Positions 1 through 10,085 of a stretch of 64,000 bases of DNA are shown one piece after another. The DNA comes from Isoetes taiwanensis (Eukaryota; Streptophyta; Lycopodiopsida; Isoetales; Isoetaceae). The position numbers and the translations under genes are program-made. Numbering within the stretch: the stretch's first letter is position 1; the number at the start of each line of letters is the position of its first letter. Location: NCBI GenBank assembly GCA_021234155.1, contig JAJEKV010000066.1, positions 2,220,128-2,284,127 of the forward strand, written 5' to 3'. Under the pieces are notes generated by a model that saw only the letters and a program-made list of their open reading frames with translations, was not told the DNA's origin and did not search any database.

Positions 1-82
1 ACAGTACCTTATAACTAGGAACCTCCGCGTCCCTATTCTTTTCATCCCTGCAAAAACTCTAGAAGCAGTTATGGATATCCGC

Positions 83-163
83 GTACTTCCGCAGTACGAT
101 ATATCCTTGTACCTCCGCGGTACTACTTGATTGTATCTCCGCGATACAGTATCTCCGCGATAC
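83..163. repeat. Cluster of four 15-nt hairpins with loop TCCGC
   Basis: Four perfect 5-bp stems enclose the same five-base loop: GTACT-TCCGC-AGTAC at 83-97, GTACC-TCCGC-GGTAC at 109-123, and GTATC-TCCGC-GATAC at 133-147 and 149-163. The stems differ between copies but stay paired, so changes on one side are matched on the other. A weaker relative lies at 18-33. Their role is unknown. Confidence 0.85.
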
Positions 164-177
164 AGATGCAATTTTTG

Positions 178-346
178 TCAGGCCTATTGTGTTGCAACCA
201 CAATTACCGCTCTTCAAAAATATACATCATGCACTCTTGTTCAAGCATATTGTGCTGCAAACACAATTACTGATCTACCAAGAGGCATTCACAATTAGTG
301 CACCATGTTCAGGCCTATTACGTTGCAATCATAATTACCAATCTAC
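178..346. repeat. Three degenerate tandem repeats of about 65 bp
   Basis: Units begin near 179, 241 and 309. Each reads roughly TCAGGCCTATTGTGTTGCAA followed by a CACAATTACC-like stretch and an ATCTACC-like end. The right arm of the inverted repeat lacks the block, so the arms differ by this insertion or deletion. Confidence 0.7.
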
Positions 347-770
347 CATGGGTACACACAAGAAATAAAATTCTTATTCTCTATTCCGCATAAAGAAAAT
401 CAACTTACAAACTTTACCCATAAGTCTGTCCCATAGGAAATAATTTGAGATTCCGCATCCAAATTTTTAGTATCCGTATCCTTGACAGCTTGTACGTAAA
501 GTTCCTTCCCAACGCTTATCACTAAGCAAACCTGCAATTAAGGTCAAGTGTTAATATAGATGACTTCCCAAGTCAAATATTTATATAAATGACCCCCACG
601 GCCAATCAGTCTCTCAGATCACCACGATCTGACTCCGCAACCCCAAGCAAGATGCTTTTATTTATTCCATAATCTCCCAAAGGATCATAGGAATTCCCCA
701 ATAATTCGAACTCGTTCTCAACAAGTCGGTCCCTATATGCTTCAAGCATTCTCCACGAAAGCATCGAGCT

Positions 771-1067
771 TTTTTTTTTTTCTCTCTTCTTTTAGCCCAT
801 AGATTCTTCTGGGAATCTATGGGCTATGGAAACATCACTGGGATTTGAATTCCTACTTTTGATTTGAATCAAAGAAGATGGAACTAGTGGTGGTATTATA
901 CTCTAAGGCTGTGACACACCAAGAATCTTGCAAGTTTGTGCTGCAAGTGTGTTGGGGTCAAGTATATGAGTGAACTGGCGAATCCTTGGAGCGTGGCGTC
1001 CAAGTAAGGAGGATTTGACGACTATTGCTGCAAGTGAAGCTGGAGCATCAGTAGCAGAGAAAAGAAA
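771..1067. other. Spacer of the giant inverted repeat, with a 13-bp palindrome
   Basis: This is the roughly 300-bp unpaired centre. It opens with a pyrimidine tract and holds a perfect hairpin: AGCCCATAGATTC at 794-806 pairs with 813-825. No gene, primer-binding site or poly-A signal is recognised. Confidence 0.6.
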
Positions 1068-1716
1068 AGCTCGGTGCTTTCGTGGAGAATGCTCGAAGTA
1101 TAGGGACCGACTTGTGAGAACGAGTTCGGATTATTGGGGAAATTTCTATGATCCTTTGGGGGATTTTGAAATAAATAAAAGCATCTTGCTTGGGATTGCA
1201 GAGTCAGATCGTGGTGATCTGAGAGGCTGGTTGGCCGTAGTATAAATATTTGATTTGGAAGTCATATTAACACTTGACCTTAATTGCAGGTTTGCTTAGT
1301 GATAAGCGCTGGGAAAGAACTTTAGGGACAAGTTGTTAAGGATATGGATGCAAAAATTTGGATGCGGAATCTCAAATTGTTTCCTATGGGACAGACTTAT
1401 GGGTAAAGTTTGTAAGTTGATTTTCTTTATGCGGAATAGAGAATAAGAATTTATTTCTTGTGTGTACCCATGGTGGATTGGTATCGTGGAGATACTGTAT
1501 CATGGAGATACAATCAAGTAGTACCGCGGAGGTACGAAAGATCCTAAAGCACCGTGGAGGTACAAGGATATATCATACTGCGGAAGTACGCGGATATCCA
1601 TAATTGCTTTTAGAGTTTTGCAGGGATCTAAAATAATGGAAACGTGGAGCTTCCAACGGATCTAAAATAATGGAAACGTGGAGGTTCCAATGGATATAAG
1701 GTACTGTGGAAGTACA
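1068..1716. repeat. Right arm of the giant inverted repeat
   Basis: Inverted counterpart of 1-770. It holds six more members of the hairpin family: 1481-1495, 1497-1511, 1521-1535, 1549-1563, 1575-1589 and 1701-1715. Their loops are GCGGA, GTGGA or ATGGA, i.e. TCCGC, TCCAC or TCCAT on the other strand. Two longer, slightly imperfect relatives lie in a 37-bp direct duplication at about 1632-1690. The arm probably continues a little past 1716, where its partner lies outside the window. Confidence 0.85.
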
Positions 1717-1862
1717 ATAACTTATATAACCATTCTTGAGTTCGTAGGATCTAGGAACTCCCAGGTGCACGTTGATGTGGAACAACCGCCTTGAGAAGGG
1801 ATGGCCCAAATTAGAGCGAGCTTGGACGATTGCGGACGATCTCTTTTTGAGAAGGGATGGAC

Positions 1863-2661
1863 TGATACGGAGTCATAGCATGGGGGAGTGGTCCACGGCG
1901 CCAGGGTTATGGGGGCATGGCAAAAATATGGCAAAGTTGTGGAACTATGGCAAGGTTGTGATATCTAGGATAGGGTCGAGAACCATTGGTTAGAGAGATA
2001 TCAAGGGGAATCAATGATCAAGCAAAAGGGGCGGACTATTTTGCACAAAAAGGCCATAGATAATATCCATATGATAAGTCATATAATCTAATTAAAGGCA
2101 AGGAGATATTTTGAGAAAAATGCAACTGCATGCTAAAAAAAGGCTAAAGTCGCAAAGAGATCTATAAATAGAACTGAAACTTCAGTTGGATATATCTCAG
2201 CAACCAGAGGTCGGATTGCAGCAACCTTTACCTCGTTGGAACCGTCTCGGAGTCTAGTTTCCGAATTGGATAGCACATATTATAGTTCGTTTGGAGGAGA
2301 GAGTAATGGCCAAAAAGGTGACAGGGAGTCACAAACTACTGCCATAGCGACTTCACAGATCTGCAATTGCTTTTGTGATGTGTGGCTACGTGGAATAGCT
2401 AGACTAGCCTGGAGGGCCAATAAGCCAGATATTGTCTTTGCCCAATGGTCTACGCGGAGTAGCCAGATATTGTTTGCTCATGATCTACGCAGAGTCGCCA
2501 GATACTGTTTGCCGAGCCAGTTGCATTGCCATAACCTTGTGGATCTGGTTGGGTGGTTAACCGTGTCCTTCTGTGATATATATGATGTTCTTGGATCTTG
2601 TTCTTCATATAAGATGATGTTGTTCAGTTATTTAGCTTCCCATAAACAATGAATCGTATCA
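1863..2661 (+). repeat. Long terminal repeat (plus orientation) of a palindromic LTR pair
   Basis: This 799-bp block begins TGATAC and ends GTATCA, so it has the TG...CA ends and short terminal inverted repeat of an LTR. Two bases later comes a tRNA-Met-type primer-binding site (2664-2675), which fixes the right end. The block is repeated in inverted orientation at 2677-3509. It contains small hairpins of the TCCGC-loop family at 2385-2399 and 2450-2462. No internal gag-pol region follows. Confidence 0.85.
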
Positions 2662-2663
2662 AG

Positions 2664-2675
2664 TGGTATCAGAGC
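2664..2675 (+). promoter_or_regulatory. Retrotransposon primer-binding site (initiator tRNA-Met type)
   Basis: TGGTATCAGAGC is the usual plant LTR-retrotransposon sequence complementary to the 3' end of initiator tRNA-Met. It sits two bases after the LTR end GTATCA and is the only sequence between two LTRs facing each other. Confidence 0.85.
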
Positions 2676-2676
2676 A

Positions 2677-3509
2677 CGATACGATTCATTGTTTATGGGA
2701 AGCTAGACAACTGAACAACATCATCTTATTTGAAGATCAAGATCCAATTATCATATATCTCAAACAAATACATTGAAGAACATGGTTAACCACCCAACCG
2801 GGTCCACAAGATTATGGCAGTGCAAATGGCAACTGGCTTGGCAGACAATATCTGGCTACTCCACGTAGACCATGAGCAAACAATATCTGGCTACTCCGCG
2901 TAGACCATTGGGCAAAGACAATATCTGGCTTATTGGCCCTCCACGCTAGTCTAGCTACTCCACGTAGCCACACATCATAAAAGCAATTGCAGATGTGTGA
3001 AGTCGCTATGGCAGTAATTTGTGACCCACTGTCACCTTTTCGGCCATTACTCCCTCATACGGATGAACTAGAATATGTGCCACCCTAATTCGGAAACTAT
3101 GCTCCGAGCCGGTTCCAAAGAGGTAAAGGTCGCTGCAATCCGACCTCTGGTTGCGAAGATATGTCCAACTGAAGTTTCGGTTCTATTTATAGATCTCTCT
3201 GCAACTTTTCCCTTTTTAGCATGCAGTTGCCTTTTTCTCAAAATATCTCCTTGCCTTTAATTAGATTATATGACTTATCATATGGGACATTATCTATGAT
3301 CTTTTCCTCAACCAATAATCATCCCAATAATAGTGCCTCGACCCCTTCCATGTTTGTGCAACCCACCTTTTTTACCTTGTATTTCCCATAAGAATAAAGG
3401 TCCCTAGATACGTGAGTAATGTTTGCCATGTTTCCACAACTTTGCCATATTTTTGCCATGCCCCCATATGGCACCGTGGACCACTCCCCCATGCTATGAC
3501 TCCGTATCA
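2677..3509 (-). repeat. Inverted partner LTR
   Basis: Reverse-complement copy of 1863-2661, ending at GTATCA (3504-3509). It holds the hairpins CTAC-TCCAC-GTAG (2856-2868), CTAC-TCCGC-GTAG (2891-2903) and GCTAC-TCCAC-GTAGC (2954-2968). The five bases outside each end (1858-1862 TGGAC, 3510-3514 GAGAG) do not match, so no target-site duplication is seen. Confidence 0.85.
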
Positions 3510-3944
3510 GAGAGCAAGGAACATATGGAATAAATGGGCCAGACTGGAGGTAATGTGAGTCCATAACAACAAATAAAATGAACACTAGTAAATAACGAGA
3601 AATGATCCGAGATGTAATAAGGCAAAAGGTAAATGGTACCAAGGGCGCAAAACAGAAGGGATGAGTAAACCATGACTAAAGAAATCAAATAGAAGTAAGG
3701 AAGCTAAAAGAACGAACATAACCACAGACAATTGACGAGCCAAAAGATCGAAGGAAATAATGAGACTCAAGGACCTCTGAAGAAACAGTGAATGGGAATT
3801 GAAGGAAAAAATGATCAACTGCCAACCCTTGGCTGATCCTTGCTGCCATTAGTCCTACATTGCATCAAACAGGAATTCAATACTGCTATCAAGTAATAAC
3901 AGGGTTTTAAAGGGCGATATGAAGTGGTAAAAGGGTTTCAATAC
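3510..3944. other. Unassigned A-rich stretch
   Basis: No domain, splice-bounded exon or repeat was recognised here. The open frames are short and have no family resemblance. Confidence 0.4.
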
Positions 3945-4680
3945 TGTCAAATTGGGCGGGTGCCCGATTTCATAGATGGTGAACTAAATGAACATCCCAG
4001 AGTGGCACTTATAGAGGAAATTGGGCGGGCGCCGAATTTTCCAGTTGTGGTTAGGGGGTGATCCTCCAGGAAGCACTTAAGTGAGAAATTGGATGCCCAT
4101 TTTCCTAGTTGTGGTCAAGGGGGTGATCTTCCCAGGGAGACACTTAAGTGGAAAATTTGGCGATTGCCCAGTTTGCCACCTGATGGTCCCTAGGCAAGGT
4201 CAGAGCTGCACCATGTACATGCCAAATTGGGCGGGCACTGAATTTGCTAGGGTTTGTTAAAGGCACTCAAGCGAGAAATTGGGCGGGTGCCCAATTTTCC
4301 AAGTGTGGTGTGGTGAAATGGATGAACTTGAGGCATAGAGGCACTATAGGGGAAATTGGGCAGGCGTCCGATTTTTTCATGTTGCCGTCAAGTGGATGAT
4401 CTGCCCAGAGATGCACTTAATTGAGAAATTGGGCGGGCGCCCAGCTTGCCAATTGTAAAATGTTGTGAAATGGTTCAAGTTGAGGAACTTGATGGGAAAA
4501 TTGGGCGGCCGCCCAATTTGCCCCAACTGTTCATGCCGTGGAAGCTGATGCACATTCTTGGGGCCAAAATGTGGGGGCGCCCAATTTTTCCACACTGTTT
4601 CCCTTCGGGCAAGGGAATCAGATGGATAATCCTGGGGCCAAAATGGGCGAGCGCCCACTTTGCCAAGTGTGGCCAAGGGA
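3945..4680. repeat. Minisatellite with an embedded GGGC/GCCC palindrome
   Basis: About ten degenerate units spaced mostly 67-76 bp apart. Cores are near 3951, 4021, 4087, 4220, 4276, 4352, 4425, 4500, 4567 and 4640. The core resembles AAATTGGGCGGGCGCCCAAT, a 9-bp stem (AAATTGGGC with GCCCAATTT) around a 4-base loop. The linker carries recurring words such as GATG, CACTTAA and GAGAAATTGGGC. Open frames on both strands here repeat GRPPN/PNF-like peptides, which the tandem structure explains. Confidence 0.85.
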
Positions 4681-4689
4681 AGGAACTTC

Positions 4690-5120
4690 TGAAAGAGGTA
4701 CTTAAAGGGGAAACTGTGGTCCATGGCAGCAACTTGAGGACAGACTCAGATGCAGGAGGTGCAGGCTTGTTTTCAAGCAAAAAGGGAACAGATATAGGAT
4801 AGAATAGATGCCATTGTGGTTTCGAGACGAAGTTTTAAACATAAAAAATAAAACAGTGTCCAGAGAATGATGCAAGCATTACCTTAGCCTCCCTTGGTGG
4901 GGCGGCTTTCCATCAGCAATCGACAGGAGGATGTGGCGCCTTGATGTGGATGTGTGCCTTGTCATGGATGCTAGCGACATCAAAGCGTCTTCTTCGAAAG
5001 AGGAGCTTACAAGCATCGAAATGGCAGCTTTCCAGACAAAGGCATTTTTAGGTTATACAAATCTATGCCAAATGTGAACACTAACTGCATATATAATAAT
5101 TGTTGAATGCTTCACTATAT
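4690..5120. other. Unassigned stretch with an exon-like open frame on the minus strand
   Basis: On the minus strand a GC-richer open frame runs from about 5050 to 4885 and ends at a GT that could be a splice donor (AGGCTAAG then GTAATG). It has no recognisable domain or matching acceptor, so it is recorded only as a possible exon relic. Confidence 0.2.
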
Positions 5121-5124
5121 AGCA

Positions 5125-5992
5125 TCAGCTTCCACAGTATTGTGCATTCATCTGGGAGCAATTAAATGTCTTCATTATCCATTCAATCTTCTCATTCTTT
5201 ACCACACCACATGTCGATTCAATTCTATTAATGCGCACTCCAGTGTCTGTATCTTTATAGTGCAAAGAATGATTCACAGTATAATGTTCATAATTCAATT
5301 GTGATAACCACTCGGAATCATATGTAGACCAACAGTCACTATATATTATACTACCTGGAGCTACATTTTTATAGATCAAATCTATCAATATTTCTTCTGT
5401 CCAGTACAGGTACCATGAACATTCTGTCAGAATCATGCTCGACACTACCAAAGACATATTTCTCTCCGCTCTTCTTCCTCTTTGATACTATCTTCCCAAA
5501 TTTGGATTCATCGATCTTCACAATTTCATTTAGACTGCCTATTTCACTGTATGTTTGAATGGAGATACTATAAATGTTCCTACAACAATTATACCAGTTC
5601 ATAATCGTCTCACTTGTTGGAAAACCACATTCAATTTTTGCACTTTCTTCAGACCACTTCATAGACCAACATTACATTGCCATCAACATTTGACCAAGGT
5701 AAGATGGCCTCCAAAGAACCAAGTGCCTCTATAGAGTGAGCAACTATAGTTGCATCTCTTCCCTCTACATTTCCATTTCACTCCATCTTTAGTTCCTTTA
5801 GCATCACCCTCTATTATTCCCACATTTCTTGCATTCTCTTCTTTCTGGCAACATTCCAATTTCAATGCAAAAACCAATTGTATCCTTGCTAATACTAGTT
5901 TTTTCAATCAAATCTTTGATGCTGAATATATCTACCTCTGAATTGCTGAATTCTATGGTGAACAAAAATGTCACCCCAAAAAAAAATGTCAA
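5125..5992 (-). pseudogene. Merlin (IS1595/ISXO2-like) DDE transposase, frameshifted
   Basis: Reading leftward, the pieces are: an N-terminal helix and zinc ribbon (CKKCG, then WKCRGKRC and SLYRGTWF); the middle with KIDESKFG and YVFGSVEH; and the C-terminal part with GSIIYSDCW, YEHYTVNHS and RINRIES. The order CxxC / D / D / HTVNHS / N-x-IE matches IS1595-type transposases, known in eukaryotes as Merlin transposons. The candidate acidic residues are the D of KIDES, the D of YSDCW and the E of RIES. Frameshifts near 5810, 5670 and 5430 break the gene. Total span is about 290 codons, close to family size. Terminal repeats were not located. Confidence 0.8.
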
Positions 5993-6346
5993 AGATGGAA
6001 TTAGGATAAATGGTCATTTTCAACTGTCATGATAGAGCAGGTGATCGTCTATAGCAACAGCCGGGTTGGAGCAAGTCATCGCTTAAGGAGTAGTTCATCG
6101 GCTAGATTTTTACTGTTAATTGATGTTCATCGACTAGCTAATACTGTTAAATTATTAGATGCTACCCCACAAAGACATCGGAAGCCAGTGAAATGTATCT
6201 AGGAGCAATTTCGCAGCTTTTAGATTTTCAATATTAGCGATCAGAAAGAGGAACGTGTCATCTACTTATTGATTGCAAACATCTTGTGTGCCATCCTCTA
6301 TTGGGAGACCATGGAGAAGTCCCTCTGTAGTTGCAACAGTGAATAA

Positions 6347-6559
6347 CTACGACAAAGCCTTTGCAATAATTGTTAAGAGCAATGATGCTATAGGACATCT
6401 TTGATGAATACCACGACCACGTGAGAAGGCCTCTGATGGCTCACTATGGAACATAACTATCGCCCGAGTAGAGACATGCAGCTTCATAATGTCTGACATA
6501 ATGTTTGTTCTCCAAATCCCAGTCTTAGCATACATTGACCTATGAACTCCCAATAACAC
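6347..6559 (-). pseudogene. LINE reverse transcriptase fragment
   Basis: The 70-codon frame ends in GRGIHQRCPIASLLLTIIAK, a decayed form of the reverse-transcriptase block G-RG-RQGCP-SPLLF that precedes the catalytic YADD. Q replaced by H and G by R show decay. It lies opposite to the LINE pieces just to its right, so it is either an inverted piece or a second insertion. Confidence 0.65.
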
Positions 6560-6599
6560 TCTCCTACAGCTTTAAAGACAATAGATACTCCAAGTCCGG

Positions 6600-8250
6600 C
6601 GTGTGTTCATGATTATCCATGGAAGTTACTTGCTCATGGACAGGCCACCAAGCTATCAAGAATTCTAGTTGGCATCCAGTTGATGCTGGAGCTGCATGGA
6701 AGGAGATCATTAAGGGTTTGGAGAAACGCTTGTTTTGGTGATCCACTGCAAAGTTGTCTCTTACAAGTTGCATTACAATGATCAGATCAGTCCTTAATAG
6801 TATCCATGTCTGCATGGCATCCTTGCTGCTGGCCTCACGTGTCAAAGTACATGAGCTTATTGTAATAGTCCGGAACTTTATATAGGCAGGTACTGAGGAA
6901 GGTATTGTGATTAAGGTGGCTTGGTCGAAATGCGTCCTTCTAAAATGGGCAGGTGGTTTGGATATGATGGACTTCTTACTGCAAAGCAAATGCTTATTTT
7001 AAAGTTCATTCGGAGACTCCCGAATGGTGAAGATGACTCTCCTTGTTTATGCCTTCTTAAATAATCTCTTGGTCATTGTATCCCTTTGTGCAAGAAGGCA
7101 TCACACCAGTTCTGTTTTGGGCATTATTTCATCCTCTACAGCCTTTTCCAAATGCCTCTCCATTTCTACGTGGATTTTGGCTGCATGGGATGCAGTTAAA
7201 CACCTTTTTTGGCCATGTTCTTTCATCCACACCCTATTAGAAATTCCATGGTGGTGGGCACCACTGCCTCCAAACCCCTCAACACCTCCACTGGTTGCAT
7301 CGGTTCATCCCCTTACACAGAGATAATGGGTTCTTGCATGTGTCATCTCTATTCAAGCATGGTATGAAGCCGGTCGCCTATTGTCTTCTACTCTCCCATT
7401 GGGATGTATCTGTATAGGAGAAGGCCGCAGAAAATTTGCCTCTTATAGTGCAGGTTGGTGTTACTGAAAGGCTGCCTTGAAACTGTCACAAAAATATTTA
7501 TAAAGGCAAGCACTTTGTCAAATCATTATATCACCTCCACTTAGCACCACAATCCCTTCCATTGCCAGATAGATGGCGTCTACAAATTCCACATCTCAAT
7601 TTTGGCGCTGGCTTTGGAATAAGTTCCTCCATCCTAAAGTTTCTGTACTTTGGTGGCAGGTTATTCACAGGTGCCGGCGTGTTAATGCCTTTCGGCATCG
7701 TAATAATCTTCGCATATCTACAATATGCCCGTTCTGCCTTTCAAATGTTGAGACTCTGAGCATTGTCTTTTTTATTATCCAGAGATTCAAGTGGCATGGT
7801 CCTGGCTACAAGGTTTGTTTAATAGCGTATTGGACTGCTGATGCATCCTCTTGGTGTCATGTCCCAATGCATGGCCCTCAGCTAAATAGAGGGAATTCCA
7901 TCTTAGTTCTAGTTGGATCCTGAGGTCGATATGGGGCTGTCGCAGACGCCACATTTTTAGGGCATTTACTCATCTGCACGCAACATTATTGCTGTGGCTC
8001 AGAAAAAGATACGGATGGCTTATGAGTGTTCTTCCCTTGAGTCAGAAGTGACAAAACGTATTTGGATTCAATATCTTTAAGTTCGTTCTTATCGTTAGTC
8101 TTCTATTCTGAAGTAAGTACATTGTGCTTCAAGCTCGTGTTCCTGTGGCATCTTCTTGTGCTTACACAGTTAGATGAGAAATGTAAATTCTGTACTTTTC
8201 ATATTTGATTAATAAACTATTTTGCTTTTGTCCTTCAAAAAAGAAGGAAA
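6600..8250 (+). pseudogene. LINE ORF2 C-terminal part (RT end, zf-RVT, 3' UTR)
   Basis: Plus-strand translation in shifting frames gives KLSLTSCITMIRSVL and VIKVAWSKC with KWAGGLDMMD (about 6760-6970), the conserved stretch after the RT active site in plant L1-type LINEs. At 7573-7790 comes the zf-RVT region: FWRWLWNKF, KVSVLWWQV, then CPFC and ET. The W-rich tail continues to about 8050. The element ends at 8205-8235 with AATAAA-like sequence and GTCCTTC plus poly-A, nearly the same terminus as the retroposon at 13.1 kb. Stops and frameshifts are frequent, so it is dead. Confidence 0.7.
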
Positions 8251-8444
8251 AAAAATTCTTAAATGTATAGGCGAATCTATCGTCTGCTTGCAGTCTTGAT
8301 AAATGTTGTCATTGCCATTGTATTTCTGCTAAAGGTTGGGGAGGGGAGGGGGAGGAGGGTAAAATAAATTCTAGCCAAAGGTTTACCCCATGAATATCAA
8401 TCTATCATTGTGTATTACAAGTTGCAGGCAAAATTACTATTATT

Positions 8445-10085
8445 TTCAATCAGCTTCAAGAGAAACTTGTAGATGTTGAACAAGAACGAAAAAGGTATGA
8501 TCAGATGGAGGCTACTTTCTATTCTAAAGTTAGGATTTCTTCACCTCCTATGAATCTTTTAGGTTCTTCATCTGATAAATTCTCGTCTACATCTTCCTCC
8601 TCTCGTGACCCTAAGGAAAGTTTTAGACCAGCTTCTAATTCCGAATCTAAGCAATCTTTCTCTTGCTGGTATTGTAACAAGAAGAGGCAAATCAAAAGAG
8701 ATTGCAAGAAAGTTCTTAAAGATCGTGTTGAATTTCTCAAATATAAGGAATCTAAAGCATTAAAGATCAGGGTTCCTCTGCTCATGAAGTTACTGCTCAA
8801 GTTTCTCATATTGACTTGGAGGAAGAAGAATTGCAGTTTCTCAATCTTGCTGTAGAAAATATGAGCCATAATACTTGGCTAATGGACTCTGAGACAACCA
8901 AGCACTTGGCAAATAAGTCAAATGTTTTTTTGCGTATTAAATTTTATGATAAAACAGTTGTAAAGCCTAGCCAATCTACTGGTAAAGAAGATGTTTCTAT
9001 CCCCACCATAAATTGTTTGACCTTCTTTGTTGAAGATGTAATCTTAGTACATGGATTACTTGTAAATTTTCTTAGCGCAAGCGGATTTGATAAAAAGATG
9101 AGCTATCACGTCCTATTTTTAGCTGGCCTTGTGTACATTTTCCATAAAAATCCTTTTGAGTTTATTGATCTCAAACTATTGAGACCTATTGCTCGAAGTT
9201 ATCTTAATGAGGAGGGCTTGCATATTTTGGATACTACAACAAGCAGCAACAGCAGAGTCCTCTCTTACTGTTCTGTTCCTAAAACAACAGAGTCTTTATG
9301 GCATGAAAGATTTAGAAATATCCATATTTCTGCTTTAATTTCAACATCTAAACTCAATATGGTTCAAGGCATGTCTTCGCCCATAACTAAGGACCTCCAG
9401 TGTGCTGCATGTAGTCTTGGTAAACAGATGCAAGCATCTTATACCTTGCAGGCTGAATATATGGCTCAACAACCACTGGAGCTTCTTCACATTGATATTT
9501 GTCACTCATCAATAGTTACTCTACCTAGAAATAGGTACTTTCTTGTGATTATTGATGATTTCAATAGATATATATGTCTATCCGATTAAGCTCAAGTCTC
9601 AAGCATTTTGCCAAGTGAAAAAACAGTTCTCTACTCCTATCAAAGTTCTCTGATATGATAATGCAACAAAATATTTCTCTCAAGAGTTTTAGGCTTATAT
9701 TGAATCCAAAGGGATATAAAGAAAGCTGATTGTGCTGTATGCTCACTTTCCAAACGATCTGGCAGAAAGGAAAAACAAAATACTTATGAATTTGACTCAT
9801 TGCATGCTGAAATTTAAAAAATTGCGTCCACAACTTTGCGATGAGCTAGTTCTAAATGCGGACTACATTTGTAATAGGGCTTCCACTCAAGCTATCGAGT
9901 ATAAGGTACCATTTAAAGCTATCTATGGCAGAAAACCAGATGTATCAAATCTAAGAATATTTGGCTGCTTAGAAATTGCTATTGTTCCTAGGGAACTCTT
10001 ACAAAAGCAAGGCAAACTCACCGAAAAGTCCATAATGTGAGATTCTCCTAAAATATATGGTATAAATACATATATTTTAGGCCAT
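8445..10085 (+). pseudogene. Truncated Ty1/Copia retrotransposon (gag end, protease, integrase)
   Basis: Domains in order: gag tail (about 8450-8660); a zinc knuckle CWYC-NKKRQ-IKRDC (8673-8715) in which the GH of CX2CX3GHX4C has become RQ; a protease stretch TWLMDSETTKHLA (8872-8910), where the usual DSG is DSE; a GAG-pre-integrase with LWHERF and CAACSLGKQ (9296-9430); the integrase core with DICHSS and VIIDDFNRY (9499-9570). After a break comes LAERKNKILM to GCLEIAIVPREL (9732-9990). Reverse transcriptase, RNase H and LTRs are missing. Frameshifts at about 8850 and 9590-9730 and stops show it is inactive. Confidence 0.85.

Larger units (their letters stand above)
1..770. repeat. Left arm of a giant inverted repeat
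   Basis: This arm is the reverse complement of 1068-1707 over nearly its whole length. For example, the stretch at about 710-770 reappears inverted at 1068-1130, and bases 1-10 match inverted 1698-1707. The arm runs off the left edge of the window, so its outer end is unknown. It differs from the right arm by about 180 bp of extra tandem repeats (178-346). No coding sequence is seen. It may be one half of a foldback transposon or one of two oppositely oriented copies of a repeat. Confidence 0.85.

Noticed and set aside
83-163. CRISPR-like array at the hairpin cluster
   Set aside because: The repeats are 15 nt with variable stems and no regular spacers, in a eukaryotic genome.
4377-4802. Overlapping 100-118-codon frames on both strands with GRPPN/PNF repeats
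   Set aside because: They are explained by the minisatellite; both strands are open because the unit is palindromic.
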